In this document: one piece after another, positions 1 through 8,901 of the stretch
How positions within the stretch are numbered: position 1 is the stretch's first letter
How the letters are laid out: the number at the start of each line of letters is the position of its first letter
Source of the DNA: Aurantimonas endophytica
Lineage (GTDB): Bacteria > Pseudomonadota > Alphaproteobacteria > Rhizobiales > Rhizobiaceae
Direction of reading: 5' to 3'
NCBI RefSeq assembly: GCF_014196845.1
Contig: NZ_JACIEM010000001.1
Span: 930,001-994,000, forward strand
Length of the DNA: 64,000 bases
The notes under the pieces: generated by a model
What the model was told of the DNA's origin: nothing
The model's input: the letters and a program-made list of their open reading frames with translations, nothing else
The model's database searches: none
Program-made: the position numbers and the translations under genes

Positions 1-1065
1 GAACAGCGGGCGGATGTAGGCCGGCACGAATCCCGGGAAGTCGAAGGCGTTTTCCAGCCCCTCGTCCTTGGCGACCTGGCGGATGTTGTTACCGTAGTCG
101 AGCGTCGGCACGCCCGCCTGATCGAAGGCGAGCATTGCCTCGACATGGGTGCGCATCGACGCGCGCGCCGCCTTCTCCACCGATTTCGGGTCGCTCTCGC
201 GTCGGGCACGCCATTCGGCCATCGACCAGCCGATCGGCAGATAACCATTTATTGGGTCGTGCGCCGAAGTCTGGTCGGTGACGATGTCGGGGCGGATGCC
301 GCGGCGGACCATCTCGGGCAGGATCTCGGCGGCGTTGCCGAGGAGGCCGACCGACTTGGCCTCGCCGGTGGCGGTCCAGCGCTCGATCATCGCCATCGCC
401 TCGTCCAGCGTCTCGGCCTTCTCGTCGACGTAGCGGGTGCGCAGGCGGAAATCGATCGAGTCCGGGTTGCACTCGACGGTGAGACAGGAGGCGCCGGCCA
501 TCACCGCGGCCAGCGGCTGCGCGCCGCCCATGCCGCCGAGACCGCCGGTCAGCACCCATTTGCCGGTGAGATTGCCGCCATAATGCTGGCGGCCGGCCTC
601 CACGAAGGTCTCGTACGTGCCCTGCACGATCCCCTGCGTGCCGATATAGATCCACGAGCCGGCCGTCATCTGGCCGTACATCGCGAGCCCCTTCTTATCG
701 AGCTCGTTGAAATGGTCCCAGGTCGCCCAGTGCGGCACGAGATTGGAATTGGCGATGAGGACGCGCGGCGCATCCCTGTGGGTGCGGAAGACGCCGACCG
801 GCTTGCCGGACTGCACCAGCAGCGTCTCGTCCTCCTCCAGCGTCCGCAGCGACGCGACGATCCGGTCGAAATCGTCCCAGGTGCGCGCTGCCCGGCCGAT
901 GCCGCCATAGACCACCAGCTCGTTGGGGTTTTCGGCGACCTCCGGATCGAGATTGTTCATCAGCATGCGCAGCGGCGCCTCGGTCAGCCAGCTTTTGGCC
1001 GACAGCTCTGTGCCGCGGGCCGCGCGGACGGTGCGGGCGTTGTGGCGGCGGTCGGGAAGCGTCAT
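1..1065 (-). CDS. hutU: Urocanate hydratase (urocanase), 3' end outside window
   Basis: Second step of histidine breakdown: hydrates urocanate to 4-imidazolone-5-propionate in the cytoplasm with tightly bound NAD+. The frame is open from an ATG at 1065 to the left edge, giving 355 of the family's usual ~555 residues. Readable family segments are an N-terminal stretch ending [18 protein letters not shown], a middle [20 protein letters not shown] (glycine-rich NAD+-binding region), and [20 protein letters not shown] further on. It starts 4 bases after the hutG stop, so it is the last gene seen of the hutI-hutH-hutG-hutU run. The C-terminal third, including part of the catalytic region, is not in the window. 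Identification is very secure; only completeness is unknown. Confidence 0.96.
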   Translation of the reverse strand, partial: MTLPDRRHNARTVRAARGTELSAKSWLTEAPLRMLMNNLDPEVAENPNELVVYGGIGRAARTWDDFDRIVASLRTLEEDETLLVQSGKPVGVFRTHRDAPRVLIANSNLVPHWATWDHFNELDKKGLAMYGQMTAGSWIYIGTQGIVQGTYETFVEAGRQHYGGNLTGKWVLTGGLGGMGGAQPLAAVMAGASCLTVECNPDSIDFRLRTRYVDEKAETLDEAMAMIERWTATGEAKSVGLLGNAAEILPEMVRRGIRPDIVTDQTSAHDPINGYLPIGWSMAEWRARRESDPKSVEKAARASMRTHVEAMLAFDQAGVPTLDYGNNIRQVAKDEGLENAFDFPGFVPAYIRPLF

Positions 1066-1069
1066 CGGG

Positions 1070-1870
1070 TCAGCCTTTCAGTGCGGGCGCCAGCGCTTCG
1101 AGGCGGCGCAGGAGTTCGGCGAGAACGGGGCGCAGGCGCGCCGCCCGCGTCTCGTCATACGCAAAGGGCGGGGTCTCGCTGGCGAGATGGGTCGACTGCG
1201 CGAGTTCCATCTGGATCGTGTGAACCCCGTCGCCCGGCGCGGCATAGTGCCGGGTGGTCCAGCCGCCGCGGAAGCGGCCGTTGACGATGCTGGTATAGCC
1301 GTCCGCCGTCGCGCACACGCCGCGGGCAGCGAGCTCCACCAGCCTGTCGCAGGTTCGCCCGCCATCGGTGCCGATGTTGAAATCCGGCAGGATTCCCTCG
1401 AACAGATACGGGATGCGCGAACGGATCGAGTGGCAGTCATAGAGGATGGCAACGCCGTGGATCGCCTTCACCCGCGCGATCTCGGCGGCAAGCGCGGCAT
1501 GATAGGGCGCATGGAACAGCTTCACCCGCCGCGCGACCTCAGCGTCGTCCGGCGCCCTGCCCTCCCGCCAGATCGGCTGGTTGTCGAAATCGGTCAGCGG
1601 CACCAGTGCCGTCGTCGTCTGCCCCGGATAGAGGCTCGCCCCGCCTGGATCGCGGTTGGCGTCGACGACGTAGCGGTGGAAGGTCGCGCGCACCGTCGTC
1701 ACGTCCGGCAGCAGCCCGTCATAGAGAAGGTCGATGTGCCAGTCCGTGTCGCGCAGCTTCAGGCCTTCGTCGTTCAGGCAGGCGCGGATGTCGTCCGGGA
1801 CGTCGGTGCCGGTATGCGGCAGGCCGAGAATGACCGGCGACGTGCCGCGACGGACTTCGACGGGGCTCAT
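1070..1870 (-). CDS. hutG: N-formylglutamate deformylase
   Basis: Last step of the five-step histidine pathway: N-formyl-L-glutamate plus water gives glutamate and formate. The 266-residue product begins [21 protein letters not shown]. It contains [17 protein letters not shown], the C-terminal [10 protein letters not shown] and [10 protein letters not shown], typical of the zinc-dependent HutG/N-formylglutamate amidohydrolase family. A longer in-frame ATG at 1963 exists, but its extra 31 codons lie inside an intergenic repeat (1891-1964), so the start at 1870 is preferred. The gene pairs with hutF, which makes formylglutamate, and confirms use of the HutF/HutG branch rather than formiminoglutamase. 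A ~500-base repeat mosaic separates it from hutH. Confidence 0.95.
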   Translation of the reverse strand: MSPVEVRRGTSPVILGLPHTGTDVPDDIRACLNDEGLKLRDTDWHIDLLYDGLLPDVTTVRATFHRYVVDANRDPGGASLYPGQTTTALVPLTDFDNQPIWREGRAPDDAEVARRVKLFHAPYHAALAAEIARVKAIHGVAILYDCHSIRSRIPYLFEGILPDFNIGTDGGRTCDRLVELAARGVCATADGYTSIVNGRFRGGWTTRHYAAPGDGVHTIQMELAQSTHLASETPPFAYDETRAARLRPVLAELLRRLEALAPALKG

Positions 1871-1890
1871 GCTGGGCCTCCAGGAAAGGC

Positions 1891-1964
1891 GAGGCATCGC
1901 AGCGATCGATCTCCACCCATGTGGGGGAGATGGGCGGCAGCCCAGAGGGGGGTGGTGCCGCACG
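1891..1964 (+). repeat. Rhizobiales-type palindromic intergenic repeat, copy A (forward)
   Basis: Begins with GCATCGCAGCGA, continues into GATCTCC...GGGGGAGAT (an inverted repeat able to form a stem), then GGGCGGCAGCCC and AGAGGGGGG. It matches copy C (2161-2232) nearly base for base. This kind of element, a GATCTCCCCC/GGGGGAGAT stem followed by a run of G, is scattered between genes in many Rhizobiales genomes. Confidence 0.7.
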
Positions 1965-2023
1965 ATCTCCGGCGTGATCCCTGCTGTCGCTGGTTTTGAA
2001 AGCGATACCGTCCAAGACTAGCG

Positions 2024-2096
2024 CCCCCCGACACCCCCCTCTGCCTGCCGGCATCTCCCCCACAAGGGGGGAGATCGACGGCGCCGATGTCGTGCG
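2024..2096 (-). repeat. Palindromic intergenic repeat, copy B (inverted)
   Basis: Read on the minus strand it gives CATCGGCGCCGTCGATCTCC, then a CCCCCTTGTGGGGG stem, GCCGGCAGGCAG and AGAGGGGGG. It shares the stem core with copies A and C but has a different flank (GGCGCCGTC), matching copy D. It faces copy A across about 60 unique bases. Confidence 0.7.
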
Positions 2097-2160
2097 AAAA
2101 TCCTAGGACTCGAGCGGAGTCGCCCCGCTGCAGCGAGCGGCCGACGCCAGCGGATATGGC

Positions 2161-2232
2161 GAAGCATCGCAGCGACTGATCTCCCCCCTTGTGGGGGAGA
2201 TGGGCGGCAGCCCAGAGGGGGGCGGTGCACGC
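2161..2232 (+). repeat. Palindromic intergenic repeat, copy C (forward)
   Basis: Contains the cleanest stem of the set, CTCCCCCCTTGTGGGGGAG, followed by GGGCGGCAGCCC and AGAGGGGGGC. It is nearly identical to copy A and faces copy D in the same way that A faces B, so the A-B pair and the C-D pair look like a duplicated module. Confidence 0.7.
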
Positions 2233-2293
2233 CCTACTTCTGCCCGCCTTGATCCCTCCTCGCCGATAGAGAAGACGAGAGGCTTCGAGGAAG

Positions 2294-2369
2294 GCGCCCC
2301 CCGCTACACCCCTCTGCCTGCCGGCATCTTCCCCACAAGGGAGGAGATCGACGGCGCCGATGTCGCGCA
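2294..2369 (-). repeat. Palindromic intergenic repeat, copy D (inverted)
   Basis: Same family as copy B, with several substitutions in the stem (CTTCCCCACAAGGGAGGAG on the plus strand). It ends directly at the hutH stop codon (2370-2372), so it may also act as the first structured element downstream of hutH. Confidence 0.65.
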
Positions 2370-3902
2370 TCACGAGTCCAGTCCCGGCAACACGTCGCCG
2401 ACGCTCGCGACCAGTGCGCCGGAGCGCACCAGCTCGGCCGCGGCGTCCAGGTCGCCCGCCATGTAGCGGTCGTCCTCCAGCGTCGGCACGACGGCGCGGA
2501 TCGCGGCGTGGGCGTCGAGCAGTCGGGTGCCGGTCGCGAGCGGCGCGCGCAGATCGATGCCCTGCGCTGCGGTCAGCGCCTCGATGCCGATGATCGCCGA
2601 GAGGTTCTGCGTCATCGGCAGGAGCCGCCGGGCACCGTGGCAGGCCATGGAGACGTGGTCCTCCTGGTTGGCCGAGGTCGGCGTCGAGTCGACGCTGGCG
2701 GGATGCGCCATCTGCTTGTTCTCGCTCATCAGCGCGGCCGAGGTGACCTCGGCGATCATCAGCCCCGAATTGAGGCCAGGACGCTTGGTGAGAAACGGCG
2801 GCAGGCCGAAGGACAGGGCCGGATCGACGAGCAGCGCGATGCGCCGCTGGGCAATCGCACCGATCTCGCAGATGGCCAGCGCGATCTGGTCGGCGGCGAG
2901 CGCCACCGGCTCGGCGTGGAAATTGCCGCCGGAAACCACCGAGCCGTCGGACAGCACCAGCGGATTGTCGGTGACGGCTTTCGCCTCGATCACCAGCGTC
3001 GCCGCCGCCTGCCGCAGCACGTCGAGACAGGCGCCGTCGACCTGCGGCTGGCATCTGATGCAATAGGGGTCCTGCACCCGCTCGTCGCCGGTCAGATGGC
3101 TGTCGCGGATCTGCGACCCCTCGAGCAGGGCGCGCAGGGACGCCGCCGCCTCGATCTGTCCGCGATGGCCACGCAGCGTGTGGATCTCCGGATGGAACGG
3201 CGCGGAGGAGCCCATCGCGGCGTCGGTCGACAGCGCGCCGGTGACGAGCGCCGCCTGCGCGGCACGGAAGGCGCGGAAGAGGCCGGCTAGAGCCAAAGCG
3301 GTCGAGACCTGCGTGCCGTTGATCAGCGCGAGGCCCTCCTTCGCCGCAAGCGTCACCGGCGTCAGCCCCGCCGCGCGCAGCGCCTCGGCGGCGGGGCGCA
3401 CGGTACCGTCGACCAGCACCTCGCCCTCGCCGATCATCGCGGCCGCGACGTGTGCCAGCGGCGCCAGATCGCCGGAGGCGCCGACCGAGCCCTGCCCCGG
3501 CACCACCGGCAGGATGGCCTTTTCCAGCATCGCCTCGATCAGCTCGACGATCACCGGGCGAACTCCCGAGGCGCCGCGCCCGAGCGACAGGAGCTTGGTC
3601 GCCATCACCAGCCGCACGATCTCGGGGGCCAGTGGCTCACCCACCCCGCAGCAGTGCGACAGGATGAGATTGCGCTGCAGCGTCTCGACGTCGCCCGGCG
3701 CGATCCGCACGCTGGCGAGCTTTCCGAAGCCGGTATTGATGCCGTAGACGGCGTCCTCGCCGGCCGCGATCTCGGCGATGCGCGCGGCACTGGCCTCGAT
3801 GCCGGGCCGGCAGGCGGGGTCGAGCCGCACCGGCTCGGCGCCGCGATAGATGCGCTCCAGCGTTGCCAGCGTGACTTCGCCGGGTGTCAGCATGATCGTC
3901 AT
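2370..3902 (-). CDS. hutH: Histidine ammonia-lyase (histidase)
   Basis: First step of histidine degradation: removes ammonia from L-histidine to give trans-urocanate. The 510-residue product has the family's usual length. It carries [14 protein letters not shown], whose Ala-Ser-Gly cyclises into the MIO electrophile. It also has [11 protein letters not shown] near the N-terminus, and [11 protein letters not shown] and [13 protein letters not shown] in the C-terminal half. The ATG at 3902 overlaps the hutI stop (ATGA), which favours this start over in-frame codons further up. Translation is therefore probably coupled to hutI. The final codons abut repeat copy D. Confidence 0.97.
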   Translation of the reverse strand: MTIMLTPGEVTLATLERIYRGAEPVRLDPACRPGIEASAARIAEIAAGEDAVYGINTGFGKLASVRIAPGDVETLQRNLILSHCCGVGEPLAPEIVRLVMATKLLSLGRGASGVRPVIVELIEAMLEKAILPVVPGQGSVGASGDLAPLAHVAAAMIGEGEVLVDGTVRPAAEALRAAGLTPVTLAAKEGLALINGTQVSTALALAGLFRAFRAAQAALVTGALSTDAAMGSSAPFHPEIHTLRGHRGQIEAAASLRALLEGSQIRDSHLTGDERVQDPYCIRCQPQVDGACLDVLRQAAATLVIEAKAVTDNPLVLSDGSVVSGGNFHAEPVALAADQIALAICEIGAIAQRRIALLVDPALSFGLPPFLTKRPGLNSGLMIAEVTSAALMSENKQMAHPASVDSTPTSANQEDHVSMACHGARRLLPMTQNLSAIIGIEALTAAQGIDLRAPLATGTRLLDAHAAIRAVVPTLEDDRYMAGDLDAAAELVRSGALVASVGDVLPGLDS

Positions 3903-5116
3903 GGTGCGACGTCCCGGATCACCCGGTGCAGCGGGTTGAACCCGATCCGGTAGGCGAGCTCGGCCGGATGCTCGACATCCCAGACGGCGAACTCGGCGCA
4001 TTTGCCGGCCGCGATCGTGCCGAGCTCGTCGGCGAGGCCGAGGGAGCGGGCAGCCTCGCGGGTAACACCGGCCAGCGCTTCCTCCGGCGTCAGGCCAAAC
4101 AGGGTCGAGCCCATGTTCATCGCGAGCAGCGGCGAGGTCAGCGGCGACGAGCCGGGATTGCAGTCGGTGGCGAGCGCCATCGGAACACCTGCCTCGCGCA
4201 GCGCCGCGACGGGCGGCGCCTGCCGCTCGCGCAGCGTGTAGAACGCGCCCGGCAGCAGCACCGCCACGGTCCCCGCTTCCGCCAGCGCGTCGACCCCTTC
4301 CTGGGACAGATATTCCAGATGATCGGCCGACAGCGCGCCGTACCGCGCCGCAAGCGCCGCGCCGCCGAGATCGGACAGTTGCTCGGCATGAAGCTTGACC
4401 GGAAGGCCGAGCGCGCTGGCGCGCTCGAAGACGGTTCCCATCTCGTCGACAGAGAAAGCAATGCCCTCGCAGAAGCCGTCGACCGCGTCGATCAGCCCCT
4501 CGGCCGCGCCCTGCTCCATGCCAGGCAGCACCACCGCCTGGATGTAGTCGCCCGGCCGGCCCTGGTATTCCGGTGGCACCGCATGCGCGGCAAGGTAGGT
4601 GGTGACGACGCGCACGTCGCGCTCGGCGCCCAGCCAGCGCGCGACCCGCAGCATCTTCAGCTCGTCAGCGACGGTCAGCCCGTAGCCGGACTTGATCTCC
4701 ACCGTCGTCACGCCTTCGGCGAGCAGCGCGTCGAGACGCCGCGACGCGCTGTCGAACAGCGCATCCTCGCTCGCCGCGCGCGTTGCCGAGACGGTCGAGA
4801 CGATGCCGCCGCCCGCCGCCGCGAGTTCCTGGTAGCTCGCGCCGGCCAGACGCAGCTCGAACTCGCGGGCGCGGTTGCCGCCATGGACGAGATGAGTGTG
4901 GCAGTCGATCAGCGCCGGCGTCACCAGCCGCTGTCCGAGCCCCTCGGCCTCCTTGCCGTGCCATTCGGCCGGCAGGTCGGCAGCCGGGCCGGCAAAGACG
5001 ATCCGCCCGTCGATCGTCGCCACCGCCGCGTTCGTCACCAGCCCGTAGGGCGCGCCCGACCGCTCCATGGTCGCGAGCGTCAGCTCGGTGAGAAGGCGTC
5101 TGGCCATGGCGCGCAT
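3899..5116 (-). CDS. hutI: Imidazolonepropionase
   Basis: Third step of the pathway: opens 4-imidazolone-5-propionate to N-formimino-L-glutamate. It is an amidohydrolase-fold metalloenzyme of 405 residues, the usual length. Metal-binding motif [14 protein letters not shown] lies in the first third, followed by [15 protein letters not shown] and TDCNPGSS (metal-binding Asp). Two starts are possible: ATG at 5116 and ATG at 5107 (MARRLLTEL); neither has a strong ribosome-binding site. It is the first gene of the minus-strand hut operon and diverges from hutF across a 77-base region with a HutC-type operator. Confidence 0.96.
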   Translation of the reverse strand: MRAMARRLLTELTLATMERSGAPYGLVTNAAVATIDGRIVFAGPAADLPAEWHGKEAEGLGQRLVTPALIDCHTHLVHGGNRAREFELRLAGASYQELAAAGGGIVSTVSATRAASEDALFDSASRRLDALLAEGVTTVEIKSGYGLTVADELKMLRVARWLGAERDVRVVTTYLAAHAVPPEYQGRPGDYIQAVVLPGMEQGAAEGLIDAVDGFCEGIAFSVDEMGTVFERASALGLPVKLHAEQLSDLGGAALAARYGALSADHLEYLSQEGVDALAEAGTVAVLLPGAFYTLRERQAPPVAALREAGVPMALATDCNPGSSPLTSPLLAMNMGSTLFGLTPEEALAGVTREAARSLGLADELGTIAAGKCAEFAVWDVEHPAELAYRIGFNPLHRVIRDVAP

Positions 5117-5146
5117 CCGTCGGTTTCGGTTGAGCCAAAAACCTAT

Positions 5147-5160
5147 TATGTATAGACATA
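5147..5160. promoter_or_regulatory. HutC-type operator between hutI and hutF
   Basis: The sequence TATGTATAGACATA is an inverted repeat (arms TATGT and ACATA). Its centre GTATAGAC fits the GT-N-TA-N-AC consensus known for HutC-subfamily GntR regulators. It sits in the only AT-rich part of the divergent hutI/hutF intergenic region, where it could repress both operons. hutC itself is the second gene of the hutF unit, consistent with autoregulation. Binding is inferred. Confidence 0.7.
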
Positions 5161-5193
5161 TACTGTCAATCGCGGCGGGGACGAGGTTAGCCG

Positions 5194-6558
5194 ATGCGGA
5201 TCAGGGCGGAACAGCTGCTGCTGGAAGACGGTTGGGCGCGCGACTGCCTCGTCACGATCGGCGACCACGGACGTATCACCGCGATCGCCCCGGCGGGTGA
5301 CGATGAAGTTGCCGACCGCACTGTCCCCGTGCTGCAGCCGGCGCTGTCGAACCTCCATAGCCATACGTTCCAGCGCGCCATGGCAGGGCTCACCGAGACC
5401 CGCGGGCCGGAAGGCCGCGACAGCTTCTGGACATGGCGAGTCCTGATGTACCGGTTCCTCGACGTGCTGACGCCGGACGAGATCGAGGCGATCGCCGCCT
5501 TTGCCTTCATGGAGATGCTGGAGGCGGGCTTCGGCGCCGTCGCCGAATTCCACTATCTGCATCATGCACCGAACGGCGCGCCCTATGACGATCTCGGCGA
5601 GCTCTCGGCGCGCATCGCGGCCGCGGCAGCACAGACCGGCATCGGCCTGACGCTGCTGCCAGTGCATTACCGCACCGGCGGTCTCGACGGGCGGCCGCTT
5701 GCCGGCGGCCAGCAGCGCTTCGGCAACGATGTCGACCGGTTCCTGGCGCTGGTCGAGCGGACAAAGCAGATTGTCGGCTCCCTGCCCGCCGACACAAGGC
5801 TCGGCCTCGCGCCGCATTCGCTGCGTGCCGCCCCGACGGACGACATAAGGGTGCTCGCGGCTGCCCTCCCGGACGGACCCCTTCATATGCACGCCGCCGA
5901 GCAGGAGGCCGAGATCGCGGAAGTCCTCGCGTCGACCGGGCGCCGCTCCATCGAATGGCTGCTCGAGAATTTCGAGATAGACGAACGCTGGTGCCTGATC
6001 CACGCCACCCACATGACGCAGGGCGAAACCGAAGCGCTTGCCCGCTCCGGCGCAGTGGCCGGCCTCTGTCCGGTCACCGAGGCCAATCTCGGCGACGGCA
6101 TCTTCGAGGGCGTCGCCTTCCTGGAAGCTGGGGGCAGCTTCGGCATCGGCTCGGACTCCAACATCCGCATCAGCGCCGCCGAGGAACTGCGCCAGCTGGA
6201 ATATTCGCAGCGGCTCAAGCACAGAGGCCGCGCCATGCTCGCCGAGCCGGGCGGCTCCGTCGGCCGCCGCCTCTACAACGGCGCGCTTGAGGGCGGCGCT
6301 CGTGCGCTCGGCCGCGAGGCGGGTGCGATCCGGGTCGGCGCCTTCGCCGATCTCGTCGCACTCGACCCGCCCCGCTTCGCCGGCTCCGGCAAGGGCGACG
6401 GCATCCTCGACGGCTGGATCTTCACCGGCGGCCGCGACGCGGTGACGGATGCCTGGTCGGCCGGGCGTCACGTCGTGCGGGAGGGTCAGCACATCGACGC
6501 GGAGGCGCTGACCCGGCGCTATCGCACCGTGCTGGCCAAAATCATGGGGCGCCTGTGA
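5194..6558 (+). CDS. hutF: N-formimino-L-glutamate deiminase
   Basis: Converts formiminoglutamate to N-formylglutamate plus ammonia, the step that feeds HutG. It is an amidohydrolase-superfamily protein of 454 residues. Visible motifs: [18 protein letters not shown] (metal-binding HxH), [25 protein letters not shown] and [14 protein letters not shown] (active-site Asp). GACGAGG lies upstream of the ATG at suitable spacing. It is divergent from hutI and overlaps hutC by four bases (GTGA). The presence of both hutF and hutG identifies the two-step deiminase/deformylase route. Confidence 0.96.
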   Translation: MRIRAEQLLLEDGWARDCLVTIGDHGRITAIAPAGDDEVADRTVPVLQPALSNLHSHTFQRAMAGLTETRGPEGRDSFWTWRVLMYRFLDVLTPDEIEAIAAFAFMEMLEAGFGAVAEFHYLHHAPNGAPYDDLGELSARIAAAAAQTGIGLTLLPVHYRTGGLDGRPLAGGQQRFGNDVDRFLALVERTKQIVGSLPADTRLGLAPHSLRAAPTDDIRVLAAALPDGPLHMHAAEQEAEIAEVLASTGRRSIEWLLENFEIDERWCLIHATHMTQGETEALARSGAVAGLCPVTEANLGDGIFEGVAFLEAGGSFGIGSDSNIRISAAEELRQLEYSQRLKHRGRAMLAEPGGSVGRRLYNGALEGGARALGREAGAIRVGAFADLVALDPPRFAGSGKGDGILDGWIFTGGRDAVTDAWSAGRHVVREGQHIDAEALTRRYRTVLAKIMGRL

Positions 6559-7256
6559 AGCCCGGTCCCCGCTCCTCGTTCCGGGTCATCAAGGATGAGA
6601 TCGCCCGGCGCATCGGCGAGCAGACCTGGAAGGCCGGCGCGCTGATCCCCGGCGAGGAGGCGCTGGCCGCCGAGTTCGGCGCAGCCAGGGCCACCGTCAA
6701 CCGGGCGCTGCAGGAACTGGCGCGCGCCGGACTGATCGAGCGCAAGCGCAAGGTGGGCACGCGCGTCGCGCTGCATCCCGTCCGCCAGGCCCGCTTCGCC
6801 ATTCCGCTGGTCGCCCAGGAGGTCGCCGCAGCCGGGGCTGCCTACCGCTACAAGCTGCTGGCGCGGGAAGCCCGAGCGGCGGATGCACGCGACGCCGAAC
6901 GCCTCGGCGTCGCGCCCGGCGACATGGTCCTGCATCTGGAGTGCCTGCATCTTGCCGACGAGCGCCCGTATCAGTTCGAGGATCGGCTGATCAATCCGTC
7001 GGCCGCGCCGACGGCGATGGAAGAGAGCTTCGAGACCCTGGGGCCGAACGAATGGCTGGTCGGTGCCGCGCCGTTCTCGCGCGCCGAATTCACCTTCCTC
7101 GCCGCCCTGCCGAGCGCGCGCGAGTCGAGGATCCTCGATGTCGCAGAGAGCGAACCTGTCTTCGTCGGCGAGCGTCGCACCTGGCTGCTCGCCCGTCCGA
7201 TCACCGCCGTGCGCATGGTACATCCGCAGAGCCACCGGCTGACGTCCCGTCTATGA
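6555..7256 (+). CDS. hutC: Histidine utilisation repressor, GntR/HutC family
   Basis: Transcriptional repressor normally released from DNA by urocanate. 233 residues, starting at a GTG that overlaps the hutF stop. The N-terminal winged helix (about 5-75) includes IPGEEALAAEFGAARATVNRAL and ELARAGLIERKRKVGTRVA. The C-terminal UTRA ligand-binding domain (about 90-230) includes LHLECLHLADERPYQFEDRLIN, typical of HutC. Likely targets in this window are the palindromes at 5147-5160 and 9867-9882. Its stop codon directly abuts the stop of the convergent ABC ATPase gene, with no spacer base. Confidence 0.94.
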   Translation: MKPGPRSSFRVIKDEIARRIGEQTWKAGALIPGEEALAAEFGAARATVNRALQELARAGLIERKRKVGTRVALHPVRQARFAIPLVAQEVAAAGAAYRYKLLAREARAADARDAERLGVAPGDMVLHLECLHLADERPYQFEDRLINPSAAPTAMEESFETLGPNEWLVGAAPFSRAEFTFLAALPSARESRILDVAESEPVFVGERRTWLLARPITAVRMVHPQSHRLTSRL

Positions 7257-8048
7257 GCGGGCCAGTTCGCCGCGATCGGCGCGGATCGCCTCGGCGCGGA
7301 TCTCCTCGGTCAGCCGCGCGCGCATCTCGCTGAATTCCGGGCTCGACTTCATCTTGTAGTGGCGCGGATGCGGCAGGTCGACGGGCAGGATCGACTTGAT
7401 CCGGCCGGGTCGCGCCGACATCGTCACCACCCGCGAGCCGACGAAGATCGCCTCCTCGATGTCGTGGGTGACGAACAGCACCATCTTGTGCTCGCGCTCC
7501 CAGATGCCGAGCAGGAGTTCCTGCATCAGCCCGCGCGTCTGGTTGTCGAGCGCGCCGAACGGCTCGTCGAGCAGCAGGATCTTCGGGTCGTTGGCGAGCG
7601 CGCGGGCAATCGCGGTGCGCTGCTGCATGCCGCCCGAAAGCTGCTTCGGCCAGTGCTTCTCGAAGCCCTTGAGACCGACCTGGTCGACATAGAAGTCGAC
7701 GATCTCGCGCTTCTCTGCCTCGCCCATGCGCTTCTCGCGCAGGCCGAAGGCGATATTGTCCTCGACGCTCAGCCAGGGAAACAGCGTGTAGGACTGGAAC
7801 ACCATGCCGCGATCCGGCCCCGGGCCGGTGATCGCCTCCCCGTCCAGCGTCACCGTGCCGGTGGTTGGCCGGTCGAGCCCGGCAATGATGCGCAGCAGCG
7901 TGGACTTGCCGCAGCCGGACGGCCCAAGAATGGTGACGAAGTCGTCGGACGGCACGGTGAGGTCGGTCGGCTGCAACGCGACGACCGGCGCGCCGCCCTT
8001 CACGCCGGGAAACACCCGGCCGAGGCCGGAAATGACGAGCTCGCTCAT
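7251..8048 (-). CDS. ABC transporter ATP-binding protein, NitT/TauT type
   Basis: Energy-coupling ATPase of the importer encoded with the next two genes. 265 residues. Walker A GPSGCGKST, signature LSGGMQQRTAIARAL, Walker B ILLLDEPFGALD and the H-loop VTHDIEEA are all present, as in SsuB/TauB/NrtD-type ATPases. The start MSELVISGLGRVFPGV at 8048 overlaps the permease stop (ATGA), so the extra N-terminal codons of the longer frame are rejected. It is the last gene of the minus-strand operon. Confidence 0.93.
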   Translation of the reverse strand: MSELVISGLGRVFPGVKGGAPVVALQPTDLTVPSDDFVTILGPSGCGKSTLLRIIAGLDRPTTGTVTLDGEAITGPGPDRGMVFQSYTLFPWLSVEDNIAFGLREKRMGEAEKREIVDFYVDQVGLKGFEKHWPKQLSGGMQQRTAIARALANDPKILLLDEPFGALDNQTRGLMQELLLGIWEREHKMVLFVTHDIEEAIFVGSRVVTMSARPGRIKSILPVDLPHPRHYKMKSSPEFSEMRARLTEEIRAEAIRADRGELARS

Positions 8049-8821
8049 GCCAGCCTCCAGGCGAAGAGCCAGCGATTGATCGACTTGAACAGGAAGTCCG
8101 AGACGAGGCCGATCAGGCCGATGACGATGATGCCGAAGATGATCTGGCCGGTCGCCATCAGTGCCTGCGAGTTGATGATCATGTAGCCGATGCCGGAGGA
8201 AGCCCCGATCAGTTCGGCGACGATGACGTAGGTCCAGGCCCAGCCGAGCACGAGCCGCAGGATTTCCGCGATGTCCGGCGCATTGGCCGGCACGAGGACG
8301 CGGCGCACGATGCCGCGATCGTTCGCCCCCAGCGTATAGGCGGCCTCCACCAGGTCCTGCCGCGTCGAGCCGACGGCGCCGGCCACCATCAGGGTGATCT
8401 GGAAGAACGAGCCGATGAAGATCACCAGCAGCTTCTGCGTCTCGCCGATGCCGGCCCACAGGATGAGCAGCGGCACGAAGGCGGAAGCCGGCAGATAGCG
8501 GGCGAAGGAGACGAAGGGCTCGAGCAGCGCCTCCACCGGCTTGTAGGTGCCCATGGCGATGCCGATTGGCACGGCGAGCGCCGCCGCGATGGTGAAGCCG
8601 CCGACGACGCGCCAGATCGTAATGCCGATGTCGCCGAGGAAACCGCGCTGCGACAGCAGGTACCAACCGTCACCCAGCATGGTTAGCGGATCGGCCAGGA
8701 AGGTCCGCGACACGAAGCCGCCGAAGGTCGCGAGCGACCAGACGGCGACGAACAGCACGAAGAACGAAAAGCCGAGGACGACGCGGGTGCGCGTGTCCAC
8801 CGGCTGGAAGGGTCGGATCAT
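8045..8821 (-). CDS. ABC transporter permease, NitT/TauT type
   Basis: Inner-membrane subunit of 258 residues with about six hydrophobic segments. The first is at residues 14-34, after a short cytoplasmic tail. The EAA loop region reads EAAYTLGANDRGIVRRVLVPANAPDI, which contacts the ATPase. The sequence SSGIGYMIINSQALMATGQIIFGIIVIG is characteristic of the SsuC/TauC/NrtB permease family. It is coupled by overlap to the ATPase gene downstream. The substrate is not readable from sequence; the HutC-type site upstream of the operon suggests histidine catabolism. Confidence 0.92.
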   Translation of the reverse strand: MIRPFQPVDTRTRVVLGFSFFVLFVAVWSLATFGGFVSRTFLADPLTMLGDGWYLLSQRGFLGDIGITIWRVVGGFTIAAALAVPIGIAMGTYKPVEALLEPFVSFARYLPASAFVPLLILWAGIGETQKLLVIFIGSFFQITLMVAGAVGSTRQDLVEAAYTLGANDRGIVRRVLVPANAPDIAEILRLVLGWAWTYVIVAELIGASSGIGYMIINSQALMATGQIIFGIIVIGLIGLVSDFLFKSINRWLFAWRLA

Positions 8822-8848
8822 CGTGCGGGGTCCGGCGCTTGGTGGGTC

Positions 8849-8885
8849 AAAAGCCCCTGCGGCCGGTTAGCACCGGCCGCAGGGG
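8849..8885 (-). terminator. Intercistronic hairpin with T-run between substrate-binding protein and permease genes
   Basis: A perfect 14-bp stem, CCCCTGCGGCCGGT (8854-8867) with ACCGGCCGCAGGGG (8872-8885), closes a four-base loop and is followed on the minus strand by TTTT. It looks like an intrinsic terminator or attenuator. Its position downstream of the binding-protein gene fits partial termination that keeps binding protein in excess over the membrane parts. Confidence 0.7.
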
Positions 8886-8901
8886 GACAATGGCGAATGC
8901 C

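Larger units (their letters stand above)
1871..2369. other. hutH-hutG spacer made of four repeat copies
   Basis: No gene is supported in this 499-base gap inside the hut operon. It consists almost entirely of two tandem modules, each a forward and an inverted copy of an approximately 70-base element (listed separately), with unrelated unique spacers between copies. ORFs read through it are low-complexity shadows rich in Arg, Pro and Gly. Confidence 0.75.

Noticed and set aside
1871-2369. CRISPR-like array
   Set aside because: Only four copies, in alternating orientation, with internal palindromes and spacers of unequal length; there are no cas genes.
5146-6492. 448-codon open frame on the minus strand opposite hutF
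   Set aside because: hutF is clear on the other strand; the antisense product has no motif and would destroy the divergent hut promoter layout.
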